From Chersky-265 sp035275285 (GTDB lineage Bacteria > Fibrobacterota > Fibrobacteria > UBA11236), in NCBI GenBank assembly GCA_035275285.1, contig DATENA010000271.1, positions 62,001-126,000 on the forward strand: a stretch of 64,000 nt of DNA. Direction: 5' to 3'. A program made the translations under genes and the position numbers. The notes beneath the pieces are model-generated. The model was not told the origin of the DNA. It saw nothing but the letters and a program-made list of their open reading frames with translations, and did no database searches. Every line of letters begins with the position of its first letter. Position 1 is the stretch's first letter. Positions 31,736 to 40,977 of this stretch are shown here, one piece after another.

Positions 31736-33546
31736 TCCGGCTTCCGATGAAGGTTTCCGCAATGGCCTGCATCCTGTCGCTGGCCGTCATGGCCCAGGCT
31801 TCCCCCAAGGCCAAGACCGCTCCGGCCCGCGCTCCCGGGCCCCACGTGCCCGTGGACGTGCCCGGCGTCCCGCCCATCCAGTCCCGCTCCAGCAACCTGT
31901 CCGATACCTCCGTGGCCTCGCTGGAGGCTTCGCCGGTGCTCAAGGCCATGGGACATGAGCTCAAGCGATCCATGGACAGCCTGCGCATCAAGGGCCGTCC
32001 CCGGCCTTACTTCCTCTCCTACCTGCTCTGGGACGTGGAGTCCCACCATATGCAGGCCTCCCTGGGGTCCTGCGAGATGGCGGACGACGATCGCCAGCAC
32101 ATGGCGGAAATCGATCTGCGGGTGGGCGGCTTCGACGAGGACAACACCAATTTCCAGGGCGGCATCGTTTTCGGCCCGCGCCTGCGCCTTCCCTTGCCCC
32201 AGGAGAACGATACCAACCTCCTGCGCCTTTCCCTGTGGGCCGCCACGGACGCCAAATACAAGGTGGCGGTGGAAATGCTGGCCCAGAAGCGAGCCTTCCT
32301 GGCCAACCACAGCGGCCGGGACAGCCTCCCGGATTTCTCCCGGCAAAAGGTGCTGACGCGCTACCGCGCCGAGCCCAGGACGCCTCCGGACACCGCCCTG
32401 ACCACCGCCCTGGGGAGGGATCTCAGCGGTTACCTGGCGGGCTTCCCCTGGCTGCTGGAGTCCCGCGTCGGCTACCAGTATTACTACACCACCTTCCATT
32501 ACGTGGATTCGGACGGGGCCCGCTTCATCGAAACCGTGAAAGAGCATACCCTCACCGTGGCCCTCTTCACCCAGGCCAAGGACGGTTCCCCCTTATGGGA
32601 CTACCTGCGGATTTCCACCCGCGATCCGCTGGTCCTGGGCCAAGGCGCGGTGAGCCTCGCCGCGCTCAAGGATTCCCTGGCGCCGCTCCTCAAGCGCATG
32701 GACTATCTCCGCACCGCGGCCCCCTTGGCCAATTACCGCGGACCGGTGCTCTTCACGGGGCGGGCGGCGGGCGAACTGCTCAACAAATCCCTGCTGGCTC
32801 CGCAAGCGCGCCTGCGGGAGCCGGCCGGGACCGGAGCGGAACCCAATTTCATGATCAGCCTCGCCGGCCGCAAATTGTTCCCCAGCGAGGTCACCGTCAT
32901 CGACACGCCTTCCATGGCGGCCTGGCAGGGCCGCTCCCTGTTCGGGAATTACGTCCTCGATCAGCAGGGCCAGCCCGCGGAGGATATCGTGCTGGTCAAG
33001 GACGGACGCGTGAAGGATTTCTTCCAGGGCAAAGTGCCGGTGCTCAAGGCCAAGGGGCACAAGAGCAACGGGCATTGGCGCTACGGGGGAGGGTTCCCGG
33101 GAGTCACCCTGTTGCGGTCTTCCCATCCCCTTTCCGAAGCGGATCTGCGGAGCAGGCTGGGGGCCATGGGCGCCGACGAGGGCACCGGCTACGGCCTCAT
33201 CGTTTCCAAGGTGGTGGACGAGGACGCGTTCAAGCTGTTGCGCCATCCCCTGGCGGCGCATTTGGCGGTCACGGACGGCCTGGACGGCCGCGGCTCGTTC
33301 TCCCTGGCGCCCCCCTGCGAGGTGGACATGTACGATTCGCGCACGGGCAAGGTCACCCCGGTGCGGGGGCTTTCCTTTCCGGTGCTGGACACCAAGTCCC
33401 TGCGCGATATCGCCGCGGTCGGCGATCGGCCCTTCCTGCACGAACCGCAGGCGGCCTATTCGGTCCTGTGCCCGTCCCTGCTTTTCACCTTGCTGGATCT
33501 CAAGGGCGGCCGCAACACCCAGCCGCGCCTGCCTTATCTTCCCTGA
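31732..33546 (+). CDS. Exported TldE/PmbA-like partner subunit
   Basis: A 604-residue protein with a signal peptide (MACILSLAVMAQAS) and the same overall plan as the preceding TldD-like protein: YFLSYLLWDVESHHMQASLG, an inner domain, and EDIVLVKDGRVKDFFQG near the end. At the place of HExxxH it reads GRAAGELLNKS, so it should not bind zinc itself. TldE/PmbA subunits likewise lack the motif and complete the active barrel of TldD. The pair is coupled by a 4-base overlap. Confidence 0.8.
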   Translation: MIRLPMKVSAMACILSLAVMAQASPKAKTAPARAPGPHVPVDVPGVPPIQSRSSNLSDTSVASLEASPVLKAMGHELKRSMDSLRIKGRPRPYFLSYLLWDVESHHMQASLGSCEMADDDRQHMAEIDLRVGGFDEDNTNFQGGIVFGPRLRLPLPQENDTNLLRLSLWAATDAKYKVAVEMLAQKRAFLANHSGRDSLPDFSRQKVLTRYRAEPRTPPDTALTTALGRDLSGYLAGFPWLLESRVGYQYYYTTFHYVDSDGARFIETVKEHTLTVALFTQAKDGSPLWDYLRISTRDPLVLGQGAVSLAALKDSLAPLLKRMDYLRTAAPLANYRGPVLFTGRAAGELLNKSLLAPQARLREPAGTGAEPNFMISLAGRKLFPSEVTVIDTPSMAAWQGRSLFGNYVLDQQGQPAEDIVLVKDGRVKDFFQGKVPVLKAKGHKSNGHWRYGGGFPGVTLLRSSHPLSEADLRSRLGAMGADEGTGYGLIVSKVVDEDAFKLLRHPLAAHLAVTDGLDGRGSFSLAPPCEVDMYDSRTGKVTPVRGLSFPVLDTKSLRDIAAVGDRPFLHEPQAAYSVLCPSLLFTLLDLKGGRNTQPRLPYLP

Positions 33547-33615
33547 GTCGCTCGCATTCCCGGGCCGCCGGCATTTCCCGGACCTTGCATTCCCTGGATT
33601 GCTCCCGGGCCCGGC

Positions 33616-36084
33616 CTATTCCCGCGTCGCGCCCGGTGCTTCCCACCAGCCCGCCAATTCCGGACTGATGGCCCACAGGCCCGGTTCCGTCAGGGAGCGG
33701 ATGCGGGAAGCCTCCCCCCGTAACGCCTCCAATACCGGGGCCGATTCCGCGCGGGCCCAATCGCCTCCCATCACGGACACCACGTCCACTTCCCCGGCGG
33801 CGGAATAGGGCGCCACGTCCACGTTCCGGAGCGGGCCCAGCTTGGCGAGCCCGGCGGCCTCTTCCAGGGCGTCCTGCAGGCCTCCCAGGCGGTCCACCAG
33901 CCCGTTCCCCAGGGCCTGCGTCCCGGTGAAGATGCGGCCCTGGCCCAGGCTGTCCACCTCCGCCTTGGTCTTCTTGCGCCCGGCGGCGACCTTGGCGATG
34001 AAATCGTCGTAGAACCGATCCATGTGCTTCTGCAGCATTTCCGTTTCCGTCGAGTCCCAGGGGCGCGCCATGGAGTTGGCGTCCGCATGGGGCGAGGTCT
34101 TCACCGCTTCCGTATTCAAGCCCAGTTTTTCATACAGGCCCTTCAGCACGAACTTACCCCAGAGCACGCCGATGCTCCCGACCACCGAGTTGGGCGCGGC
34201 GAGGATCCGGTCCGCGCCGCAGATCAGGTAGTAGCCGCCGGACGCCGCGTCATGGCCCACCGAGGCCACCACGGGCTTGCCGGCTTTCTTCAGCAGTTCC
34301 ACTTCCCGCCACATGATGTCCGCCGCCTGCGCGGATCCGCCCGGGGAATCCACCCGCAGCACCACCGCTTTCACGGAAGGGGAAAGGCGGGCTTTGCGCA
34401 ATTGGGCCGCCACGGTTTCCGAGCCCGCCAGGTCCGGACCCGCCAACCAGGCCCGCACGCTCTTGCCCAACACCATGTCCCCGGTCACGATCACCAGCGC
34501 GATCCGCGGAGGGATGTCCCAGGTCTCCCGGACGTTCGCCTCCGGGACGTCGTGGTTCAGCACCGCGTGCTTGCCGCCCGCCAGCTTCAGCGCCTGATCC
34601 TGATAGATGAGGGTGTCGATCAGGCCGGCCTGCACCGCGTGCTCCAGGCCTATCTCCCCGGACTCCAGGGCCGCGCGCAGCATGTCCTTGGGCATGCCCC
34701 GGCCCTGGGCCACCGCGTCCAGGTAATGGTCCCAGAGCGCGTCCAGGAGGCTTTCCAGGTCGGCCCGCATGGGCGCGGACATCTCCTTGCGGGTGAAGGG
34801 CTCCTCGAAGGATTTGTATTTCCCGTGGCGCAGGAATTGCGGCTCCACGCCCAGCTTGTCCAGCAGCCCGCGGTAGAACATCACCTCGGCGGCGAACCCG
34901 TTCACGGCGAAAAAGCCCCGGGGCTGCATCGCCACCACGTCCGCGGCGGAGGCCAGGAAATAGTTGAGCGGAGAGACCTGCTCCAGGTACGCCGTCACGC
35001 GGATCTTCCGGTCGCGCAGGCGCAGGATGCGCCCGCGGATCTCCTCGCCCATGGCCCATCCGCACCGGGCCTTTCCCAGCTTGATCAGCACGGCCTTGAT
35101 GCGGGGATTGGATTCTATCACGTCGAAGCGCTTCTGCACGTCCAGGAAACCGATCCGGCCGCCGGCGGCCAGCCAGCCCGCCGGCGTCCCTCCCTCCACG
35201 ATGGTGCGGTTGAGGTCGATCTCCGCGACGTTTCCGGCCGAGACCAGGAAAGGCGTTTTCTGATCGACGCGGAATTGCAGGGACGCTTGCCGGTGTCCTT
35301 TGTCGGCCAGGCCCGAAGCCAGGCGGCCTTCCATCCCACCCGTCCCCTGGGAACCGCCCTTGGCCCATCCGAAGGCCCCCGCCACCCGCGGGAAAGCCTG
35401 CAGGCTCAGGCCCAGGAAACCTTCCCGGTGCCATAGGTCCACTTGCGATTCGAGCTTGAAGCCCAAGCCCAAGGGCACTTGGGTGAACAGGAAACCGCGG
35501 CGTTTCCCCCCTTCCTCCTTTTCCAGGCCCAGGCCCAGGTTGAAATCCCCCAAGGCGCCCGGGCGGGAACCCCAGGGCCGCACGGCGGCGGCGAACCGGT
35601 GCACCCTGTTTTCGTCGCTGCCCGACCACAGGTTCTCCCCCCAATATCCGGCCAGCAACCGAGGCAAGGGGCGGAAGTCGAGGCCTGCGTCCAAAAGCAG
35701 ATGATCCGGTCCGGCTCCGTCCCAGACGAAGGCAGGGCGCACTCCCGGTGAAAACAATCCCAACACATTGCCGGCCAGGGCCAGGTCGAAACGCGCCAGA
35801 TATGGCCCCTTTCCTTCCCAATAGCGGAAGCCCTCCGCATGGCCGGGCCCCTGGTTCTGCGCGGCCCAGAGGCGTTGCGGCCCGCCGGTAAGCGCCTCCC
35901 ATTCCGACCAGCCCAGGTCGACCCGATCGTCGGATCCGAACGCGGCGGCGGCGGGATTGGCGAAGGCGGCCAGCCCCGTATTGGCGGCGATACCGTTCGA
36001 AAAGGGTAAAGCGGAATCCCAGGCCTGGAGGACCGCGGGCAGCAGGGCGAGGGACGTTAAAAGCGGACTAAACCGGAATTTCAT
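33616..36084 (-). CDS. sppA: SppA-type signal peptide peptidase fused to a beta-barrel-like N-terminus
   Basis: The C-terminal part (about residues 300-790) is a tandem SppA/protease IV with the Lys/Ser dyad: Lys424 in HGKYKSFEEPF and Ser584 in VDSPGGSAQAAD. SppA degrades cleaved signal peptides. The first 290 residues are different: a signal peptide, ANPAAAAFG (reminiscent of PorV/OMPP1 proteins) and alternating aromatic strands. The whole is 822 residues, against 618 for E. coli SppA. This suggests an outer-membrane or periplasm-facing protease. A TATAAT lies only 2 bases before the ATG, so the start may be misplaced. Confidence 0.85.
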   Translation of the reverse strand: MKFRFSPLLTSLALLPAVLQAWDSALPFSNGIAANTGLAAFANPAAAAFGSDDRVDLGWSEWEALTGGPQRLWAAQNQGPGHAEGFRYWEGKGPYLARFDLALAGNVLGLFSPGVRPAFVWDGAGPDHLLLDAGLDFRPLPRLLAGYWGENLWSGSDENRVHRFAAAVRPWGSRPGALGDFNLGLGLEKEEGGKRRGFLFTQVPLGLGFKLESQVDLWHREGFLGLSLQAFPRVAGAFGWAKGGSQGTGGMEGRLASGLADKGHRQASLQFRVDQKTPFLVSAGNVAEIDLNRTIVEGGTPAGWLAAGGRIGFLDVQKRFDVIESNPRIKAVLIKLGKARCGWAMGEEIRGRILRLRDRKIRVTAYLEQVSPLNYFLASAADVVAMQPRGFFAVNGFAAEVMFYRGLLDKLGVEPQFLRHGKYKSFEEPFTRKEMSAPMRADLESLLDALWDHYLDAVAQGRGMPKDMLRAALESGEIGLEHAVQAGLIDTLIYQDQALKLAGGKHAVLNHDVPEANVRETWDIPPRIALVIVTGDMVLGKSVRAWLAGPDLAGSETVAAQLRKARLSPSVKAVVLRVDSPGGSAQAADIMWREVELLKKAGKPVVASVGHDAASGGYYLICGADRILAAPNSVVGSIGVLWGKFVLKGLYEKLGLNTEAVKTSPHADANSMARPWDSTETEMLQKHMDRFYDDFIAKVAAGRKKTKAEVDSLGQGRIFTGTQALGNGLVDRLGGLQDALEEAAGLAKLGPLRNVDVAPYSAAGEVDVVSVMGGDWARAESAPVLEALRGEASRIRSLTEPGLWAISPELAGWWEAPGATRE

Positions 36085-36241
36085 CGATTATACTCATTTT
36101 CCCGAAAAAAAGATCGTGTCCGACCCTTCTACTTCGTAAATTAAAGGATAGAGGGTTTACGTTTATTGGAGCCCAGGAAAATCCGCCCAGGCTCTTGGAT
36201 TTTGCCGCTATTTTTCTTTCTTTGAAAAAAGAGGAACCAAA

Positions 36242-36493
36242 TTGGATAACGAAAAAGCCAAACTAATCAAGGGAATTATCGCCGAGGTGGTGGGCTTCGA
36301 TCTCGAAGACATCAGTGACGAAGATAAGTTCATTGTCGACTATAAGATCACCTATGGCGAACGCAAAGCCTTGCTGGAAAAGCTGAATCAGACTTTCCAA
36401 AAAGAGTTCGGTTTTGATGAGTTCTGCAAAATGGACAAAGTGGCCGATGTTATTGAAGCCTACAATGTCAGCTCGGTAGGCCAGTCAGGCTGA
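36242..36493 (+). CDS. Acyl carrier protein-like protein lacking the carrier serine
   Basis: The 83-residue acidic product aligns well with acyl carrier proteins at both ends: LIKGIIAEVVGFDLEDISDE and FGFDEFCKMDKVADVIEAY. At the phosphopantetheine site, where ACPs read DSL, it reads KITYGERKAL, so there is no serine to modify. Its base composition is clearly lower in GC than its neighbours, by eye about half. It starts with TTG after AGAGGA. No fatty-acid or polyketide genes are nearby. It may be a regulatory or structural ACP relative, or acquired DNA. Confidence 0.7.
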   Translation: MDNEKAKLIKGIIAEVVGFDLEDISDEDKFIVDYKITYGERKALLEKLNQTFQKEFGFDEFCKMDKVADVIEAYNVSSVGQSG

Positions 36494-36512
36494 ATTTCCC
36501 CGCTTCCGGTCT

Positions 36513-37220
36513 TCATCGGCCGGAATCCTTCCCCACTCCCGGTTTTCCGACTTCTTGCGAAGCTGGCTCCCCAGGGTAGGGCTGCGATTTATCAGTGTCC
36601 GGTTTTCCGCCACCCTCCTTCTGCGAGGCCGTTTTGAGCCGCAGGAAATCCGCGCACTCGAGCGGTTCCAGCCTTCCCGCATATCCGGCTTTGCGCTGCA
36701 CCGTGGTCGGCCCCGATTCGACGGTGTAACATAAGGATTTCTCCCCCCCTATGTCCAGGGGAATGTCCAGTTTGATGATGCGCAGCCGTTCCGTGGCGTT
36801 TTCCGGGAAGAACTCGCAATAGTCCAGCTTGGATTTGATGAAGGTGCGCCGCTTCTTCTCATCGAAAAGCAATTTGCCCCCCAAGTCCGGCGGCAGGCCG
36901 ATCGGGAGGGTGTTCTGCAACCGCAGTTCGAGCTCCTGGCCCTTGCGCACGATTTTGGCGCCCTTGGGCAGCAGGAGATTGCGATGCTCGGGGATGTTCT
37001 TATAGGCGCGGTAATTGCGGGTCTGCACTCCGCATTCCTTCTTGATGTCCGCGCCGGCCTGGTTGAAATCGATGTCCTGGCAGATCTCGGGCATGTCCTC
37101 GGGGGCGTAGACTTTGGGCTGGGAGGAGGATGGGGCTGCGCCGCCGCAACCCGTCAGCGCCACCGAACAGGCGAGAACGCTCCAGAATCCGGTTGCATGC
37201 CTAGCGTATCGATCGATCAG
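36513..37220 (-). CDS. Hypothetical lipoprotein
   Basis: I recognise no family. The product has a standard lipobox (VALTGC), a soluble domain with several Cys (ICQDID, KKECGV, LDYCEFF, LCYTVE, LECADF) that may form disulfides, and a Lys/Gly/Pro-rich tail. The open frame continues upstream to a TTG at 37280, which would give an unusually long signal. A CTG at 37220 has GGGGGAG six bases before it and gives a 25-residue lipoprotein signal, so I prefer it, with low certainty. It is convergent with the ACP-like gene. Confidence 0.65.
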   Translation of the reverse strand: MIDRYARHATGFWSVLACSVALTGCGGAAPSSSQPKVYAPEDMPEICQDIDFNQAGADIKKECGVQTRNYRAYKNIPEHRNLLLPKGAKIVRKGQELELRLQNTLPIGLPPDLGGKLLFDEKKRRTFIKSKLDYCEFFPENATERLRIIKLDIPLDIGGEKSLCYTVESGPTTVQRKAGYAGRLEPLECADFLRLKTASQKEGGGKPDTDKSQPYPGEPASQEVGKPGVGKDSGR

Positions 37221-37294
37221 ACCGCACTCCCCCGGTGAAGCGTTGCATGGGAAAAATGAGCTAAATTGGAAATATAACAAGCGAAAGGAGGGGC

Positions 37295-37867
37295 ATGTCC
37301 GACGAACGGCACCGCGCGCTCAAACGCTGGGAGCGGGCCAGGCAACTCGCCGGCGTCCGCGGCGATCCGGACCTGGTGGGTCCGCCGGCCTATTGCCGGG
37401 TGCGCACCGCCTCGGGCGGGCCCGATCGGATCGCCGTCTTCCTCGTCGCCCTGTTCGCCAAGGATTTGACCTGCGTCAAGGCCTGCCGCGAGCCCCTTCC
37501 GGAAGGCATGCGGAACGCGTGGTGGCTGGTGCGCGGAGGCATCCGCTGGGAGGAATACCTGCGCGGCGTGGTGCGCCATTACGGCGCCGGCCTGCCGGTG
37601 CCGGCCCAATTCCAGCCCTTGCGGAAAATCGGCTCCGGAATCGTGGACCAGCTCGCGTCCCTGCCCGACGCGGCATTGCCTTCCGTATTCGCCAAAATGC
37701 GGGATTCGGGCCTGCTTCCCGCCCTTCCCGCCCTCAGCCGGGAAACCTGCCCGCAAGCCCTTCCCTGGGAGCATATCCGCGCCTGTTTCCAGGACTTCGC
37801 CGGGGAAGAAGCGACCGGGAGCCCCGCGGAGACGCCAGCGGGGATTAAGGATAGTCCACCTCGATGA
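37295..37867 (+). CDS. Hypothetical protein
   Basis: A 190-residue soluble protein of unknown family. It is rich in Arg, Pro and Trp, with segments such as KRWERARQLAGVRGDPDLV, RNAWWLVRGGIRWEEYLRGV and QALPWEHIRACFQDF. There is no signal peptide, membrane segment or clear motif. AAAGGAGGGG upstream is a strong ribosome-binding site, which supports it being a real gene. Its end overlaps the convergent greB gene by 23 bases. Confidence 0.7.
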   Translation: MSDERHRALKRWERARQLAGVRGDPDLVGPPAYCRVRTASGGPDRIAVFLVALFAKDLTCVKACREPLPEGMRNAWWLVRGGIRWEEYLRGVVRHYGAGLPVPAQFQPLRKIGSGIVDQLASLPDAALPSVFAKMRDSGLLPALPALSRETCPQALPWEHIRACFQDFAGEEATGSPAETPAGIKDSPPR

Positions 37868-38315
37868 TGTCGTAGGCCACCGGTCCTTTCGGGGTCTGGA
37901 CTTCAACGCGCCCTTCGGGCGGCATCCCCATCAGGGATTTGCCGATGGGTGAATCCATGGAAATGCGCCCTTCCACCGGATTGATTTCGTCGACGCCGAC
38001 GATTTGCACCACCATTTCCCTTCCATCCGCGCGGCGCAACCGGATGCGCGCCCCGAACACGATCTTGCCCGTTTCCCGGCCGCCCTCGACGACGGTGCTC
38101 CGGGAGATTTTCTCATCCAATTGCCGCAGGCGCCGATCGATTTCCCGCAACTTGCGCTTTCCATAGATATACTCGGCGTTCTCCGAGCGATCCCCTTGCG
38201 CGGCGGCCGCGGCGATTTCTTCCAGGAGTTTGGGACGGACCTCCCGCCAGAGATGCTCCCACTCCTGTTTCAGGCTTTCCATGCCGTCCGGGCTGATAGG
38301 TCTCGATGCAGTCAT
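37845..38315 (-). CDS. greB: Transcription elongation factor GreB
   Basis: Gre factors rescue backtracked RNA polymerase by stimulating transcript cleavage. The 156-residue protein has the N-terminal coiled coil with its acidic tip and the GreB-type GDRSENAEYIYGKRKLREID signature, followed by the FKBP-like C-terminal domain ending in SPIGKSLMGMPPEGRVEV. The GreB signature (KRKLREIDRR) separates it from GreA. It is monocistronic, between a convergent unknown gene and tRNA-Phe. Confidence 0.93.
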   Translation of the reverse strand: MTASRPISPDGMESLKQEWEHLWREVRPKLLEEIAAAAAQGDRSENAEYIYGKRKLREIDRRLRQLDEKISRSTVVEGGRETGKIVFGARIRLRRADGREMVVQIVGVDEINPVEGRISMDSPIGKSLMGMPPEGRVEVQTPKGPVAYDIIEVDYP

Positions 38316-38450
38316 GGGTTTCCGTTCGGGAAGGAGGCGCCGTCACCGGGAAATGGTAGTCTTGAAGAGTCGCCTAAGACAAGAGCCGCGCGCATGGAAG
38401 TATCGACGGGGGGGAGCCGTTCCGGCGGGAAGGGAGGAAAAAATTTTAGC

Positions 38451-38526
<76 letters not shown>

Positions 38527-38539
38527 ATCAGCGGGACAA

Positions 38540-38568
38540 AATTTAAGCCAAGCCGGCGCCTATGTCAA
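38540..38568 (-). promoter_or_regulatory. tRNA-Phe promoter
   Basis: The minus strand has a perfect TTGACA, a 17-base spacer and TAAATT, placing the start a few bases before the mature tRNA 5' end. This is the best sigma70 consensus in the window. Confidence 0.8.
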
Positions 38569-38622
38569 CGATTCCCTGCGAATAGGCCGGATCCGGCGTC
38601 CGGAAAACCGGCAATCGGGGGC

Positions 38623-39222
38623 TCAACCCTTATGCGCGGCATGCTTGGGCAAGCGGAAATGGATTAAGGTGCGGTCCAGGGTGTCCCTGAACCTGAGATC
38701 CGCTTTTTCATGCATGAAAAGCGTCAGCCGGACCATGCGCTTGATGCGGGCCGGCCCGGCGACTCCCGCCTTGGCATTGCCGTCTTTGTAATAGAACTCG
38801 TCCACGGAGCTGGCTTCCACCGCGCCTCCGCGGATTTTGGACAAGCGCATGGAAGGCTTGCCGGTATCGAGGAAGTCGATCTCCACCCGGTCGGAGAGCA
38901 TGCGCACCGCCCGGTCCGAGGGCTTTCCGCGGAACAGGACCTGCACCATGTAGGATTCGTATTCGCCTTTGTCCTGGCGGTCCAGGAGCACTTGCACCAC
39001 CTGGCTGGAGGGATCATCGATGGTTTCCCCCGGCTTGGGAAGGAAGGTGCGGAAGCTGCGCGGCCGGACTTTCGGGGGCGCATGGTCCACCGCACCGGGC
39101 GCGGGCTTGGGAGCGGCGGGCGTATCGGTTTTGCCGTCCCCGGCGCGGGCGAAGCCGGCAGGCAGGATGGACAAAGCCGCCAGGATCCAAAGGGCCCTGA
39201 AGGGCTTTGGGATTAGGGCCAT
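38623..39222 (-). CDS. Hypothetical exported protein
   Basis: A 199-residue protein with a signal peptide (ALWILAALSILPAGFARAG), a Pro/Ala-rich linker, and a beta-rich domain ending in RTLIHFRLP. The pattern of short strands (VVQVLLD, YMVQVLFRG, DRVEIDFLDTG) is loosely like AMIN domains of cell-wall proteins, but this is weak. I chose the ATG of MALIPK; a TATAAT-like hexamer lies about 50 bases upstream, inside the longer frame, which argues against the earlier start at 39285. Confidence 0.68.
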   Translation of the reverse strand: MALIPKPFRALWILAALSILPAGFARAGDGKTDTPAAPKPAPGAVDHAPPKVRPRSFRTFLPKPGETIDDPSSQVVQVLLDRQDKGEYESYMVQVLFRGKPSDRAVRMLSDRVEIDFLDTGKPSMRLSKIRGGAVEASSVDEFYYKDGNAKAGVAGPARIKRMVRLTLFMHEKADLRFRDTLDRTLIHFRLPKHAAHKG

Positions 39223-39400
39223 CGTCGATACTCCGCGAAAGTCGAATCCGTCCGAAAAATCCCGAGGGAGTCCGATTATATACATTTTTAGGTGCGGGGA
39301 GGCTAGGAAGCCCGGCTCGGCTTGGAGCCCGGGCGCGCAGGCATGGCGGGACGAAAAAACCGCCGCCCCGCAACAAGATGATTACACTGCAACGGGACCC

Positions 39401-40165
39401 ATGGGCATAGCGATTCAAAACATGTTCGACGGCATCGCCCGCCGCTACGACTTTCTCAACCACTTCCTCAGCGCCGGACGCGATAAGGCCTGGCGCCGCA
39501 AGGCCGCCGGCTGCCTGCGGGGAGGCGGCTCGCTCAAGGTATTGGATCTATGCGGCGGCACCGGGGACTTCTGGAAAACCTGGCATGACCTGCACTCCGG
39601 ATCCGCGGGAGGAACCCGCGGGACCCGGCCGGGAGCGGAGGATCAAAAATCCCAAGCCGTAATCGCGGATTTCTCCTTGGGCATGCTCCTGCAGGCGCGC
39701 AAAAAGTTCCGCTCGCCCGCGGCGGAAGGAGAGGCCGCGGCCTTCCCCGCACACGGACCCGCCCTGGTGCGCATGGACGCCCTCAAGCCTTGCTTCAAGG
39801 AAGGAAGCTTCGATGCCGTCCTGTGCGCGTACGGCATGCGCAACCTGGATTCCATCGCATCCGGCATCGATGAGATAGGACGATTGCTCAAGCCGGGAGG
39901 GATGTTCGTCACCTTGGAATTCTTCCGGCCCACCACGGCGTTCACGCGCCTCTTCTACAACGGCCTGGCCCCGCTTTCCATCCCGTTCCTGGGCTGGTTC
40001 TTCTCGTCGCGCCGGCAGGCCTACGCGTACCTGGTGCAATCCATCCGGGGGTTCAAATCGGTGGGGGAGTACCGCGAATGTTTCCGGGACCGCGGCTTCC
40101 GCGACGTGGACGTCATCCCCTGCGACTTCGGCATTTCCCACATCGTCACCGCAGTGAAAGGCTAG
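39401..40165 (+). CDS. ubiE: Demethylmenaquinone/2-polyprenyl methyltransferase UbiE/MenG
   Basis: A 254-residue SAM-dependent methyltransferase for the last step of menaquinone (or ubiquinone) synthesis. MFDGIARRYDFLNHFLSAGR is the UbiE signature 1, KVLDLCGGTGDF binds SAM, and LVQSIRGFKSVGEY and FRDVDVIPCDFGISHIVTAVK fit the C-terminus. A Gly/Arg-rich insert of about 20 residues (SGSAGGTRGTRPGAED) separates motifs I and II and is unusual. ubiX follows 6 bases later. The ATG is preceded by AACGGGA. Confidence 0.92.
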   Translation: MGIAIQNMFDGIARRYDFLNHFLSAGRDKAWRRKAAGCLRGGGSLKVLDLCGGTGDFWKTWHDLHSGSAGGTRGTRPGAEDQKSQAVIADFSLGMLLQARKKFRSPAAEGEAAAFPAHGPALVRMDALKPCFKEGSFDAVLCAYGMRNLDSIASGIDEIGRLLKPGGMFVTLEFFRPTTAFTRLFYNGLAPLSIPFLGWFFSSRRQAYAYLVQSIRGFKSVGEYRECFRDRGFRDVDVIPCDFGISHIVTAVKG

Positions 40166-40171
40166 GCGCGC

Positions 40172-40726
40172 ATGGGGCGTTACGTCATCGGAGTGACCGG
40201 AGCCTCCGGCGCCGTCTACGCGGACCGGCTGGTTTCCCACCTCAAGGATCTGGATCAGGAAGTGCATCTGGTCCTCACCGACATGGGCAAGAAGGTGTGC
40301 GCCTACGAGGGCTTCCCGGACCTGGCCAAGCGGGCCGACAGGGTGTACGACAACAGGGACTTCTTCGCGCCGATTTCCAGCGGCTCTTATCTCCACCAGG
40401 GAATGGCCGTCGTGCCCTGTTCCATGGGGACCCTGGGAAAGATGGCCCACGGCATAGGGGACTCGCTCCTGACCCGCGCCGCGGACGTTTGCCTGAAGGA
40501 GAAGCGGAAACTGATCATCGTGCCCCGGGAAACCCCCATGAGCGCGTTGCACCTCCAGAACCAGAAGACCCTGGCCGAGTACGGCGGCGTCATCATTCCC
40601 GCCAATCCGTCCTTCTACCACAAGCCGGCGACCATCGAGGAGCTGGTGGATACGGTTCTGGCCCGGGTGCTGGACCACCTCGGGCTGGAGCGGCACCAGG
40701 TGGGGAAACGCTGGAAAGATCCCTAG
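40172..40726 (+). CDS. ubiX: Flavin prenyltransferase UbiX
   Basis: UbiX makes the prenylated FMN cofactor needed by UbiD-type decarboxylases. The 184-residue protein has YVIGVTGASGAVYADRLV (flavin-binding start), PCSMGTLGKMAHGIGDSLLT and IIVPRETPMSALHLQN, all diagnostic. Six bases separate it from ubiE, so they share a transcript. In organisms using the futalosine pathway a UbiD-like decarboxylase completes menaquinone synthesis; none is in this window. Confidence 0.95.
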   Translation: MGRYVIGVTGASGAVYADRLVSHLKDLDQEVHLVLTDMGKKVCAYEGFPDLAKRADRVYDNRDFFAPISSGSYLHQGMAVVPCSMGTLGKMAHGIGDSLLTRAADVCLKEKRKLIIVPRETPMSALHLQNQKTLAEYGGVIIPANPSFYHKPATIEELVDTVLARVLDHLGLERHQVGKRWKDP

Positions 40727-40977
40727 CACACCCATGCGCTCCGGGCCTTCCCCGGGGCCGGAAACGCCATATTTGGTTTTCATTCCGAAAACGACCGGAA
40801 CGCGCGCCTTCCGGGTCCGTTTCCATAACACCTTGTTCATTGGATAGTTATGGGAACTTTGGAATCCAAGAGTTTTCAACCGGCATCGTAAATGCCCCGG
40901 TTGATGTCCCATGCTGAAAACGCCTGCCCAAGAGGTGGATTGGGGGGTAGATTGGAACAGGGGATGGAGAGCGGCAT

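Noticed and set aside
36242..36493. A functional acyl carrier protein
   Set aside because: The DSL serine is absent, so it cannot carry phosphopantetheine at the usual position.
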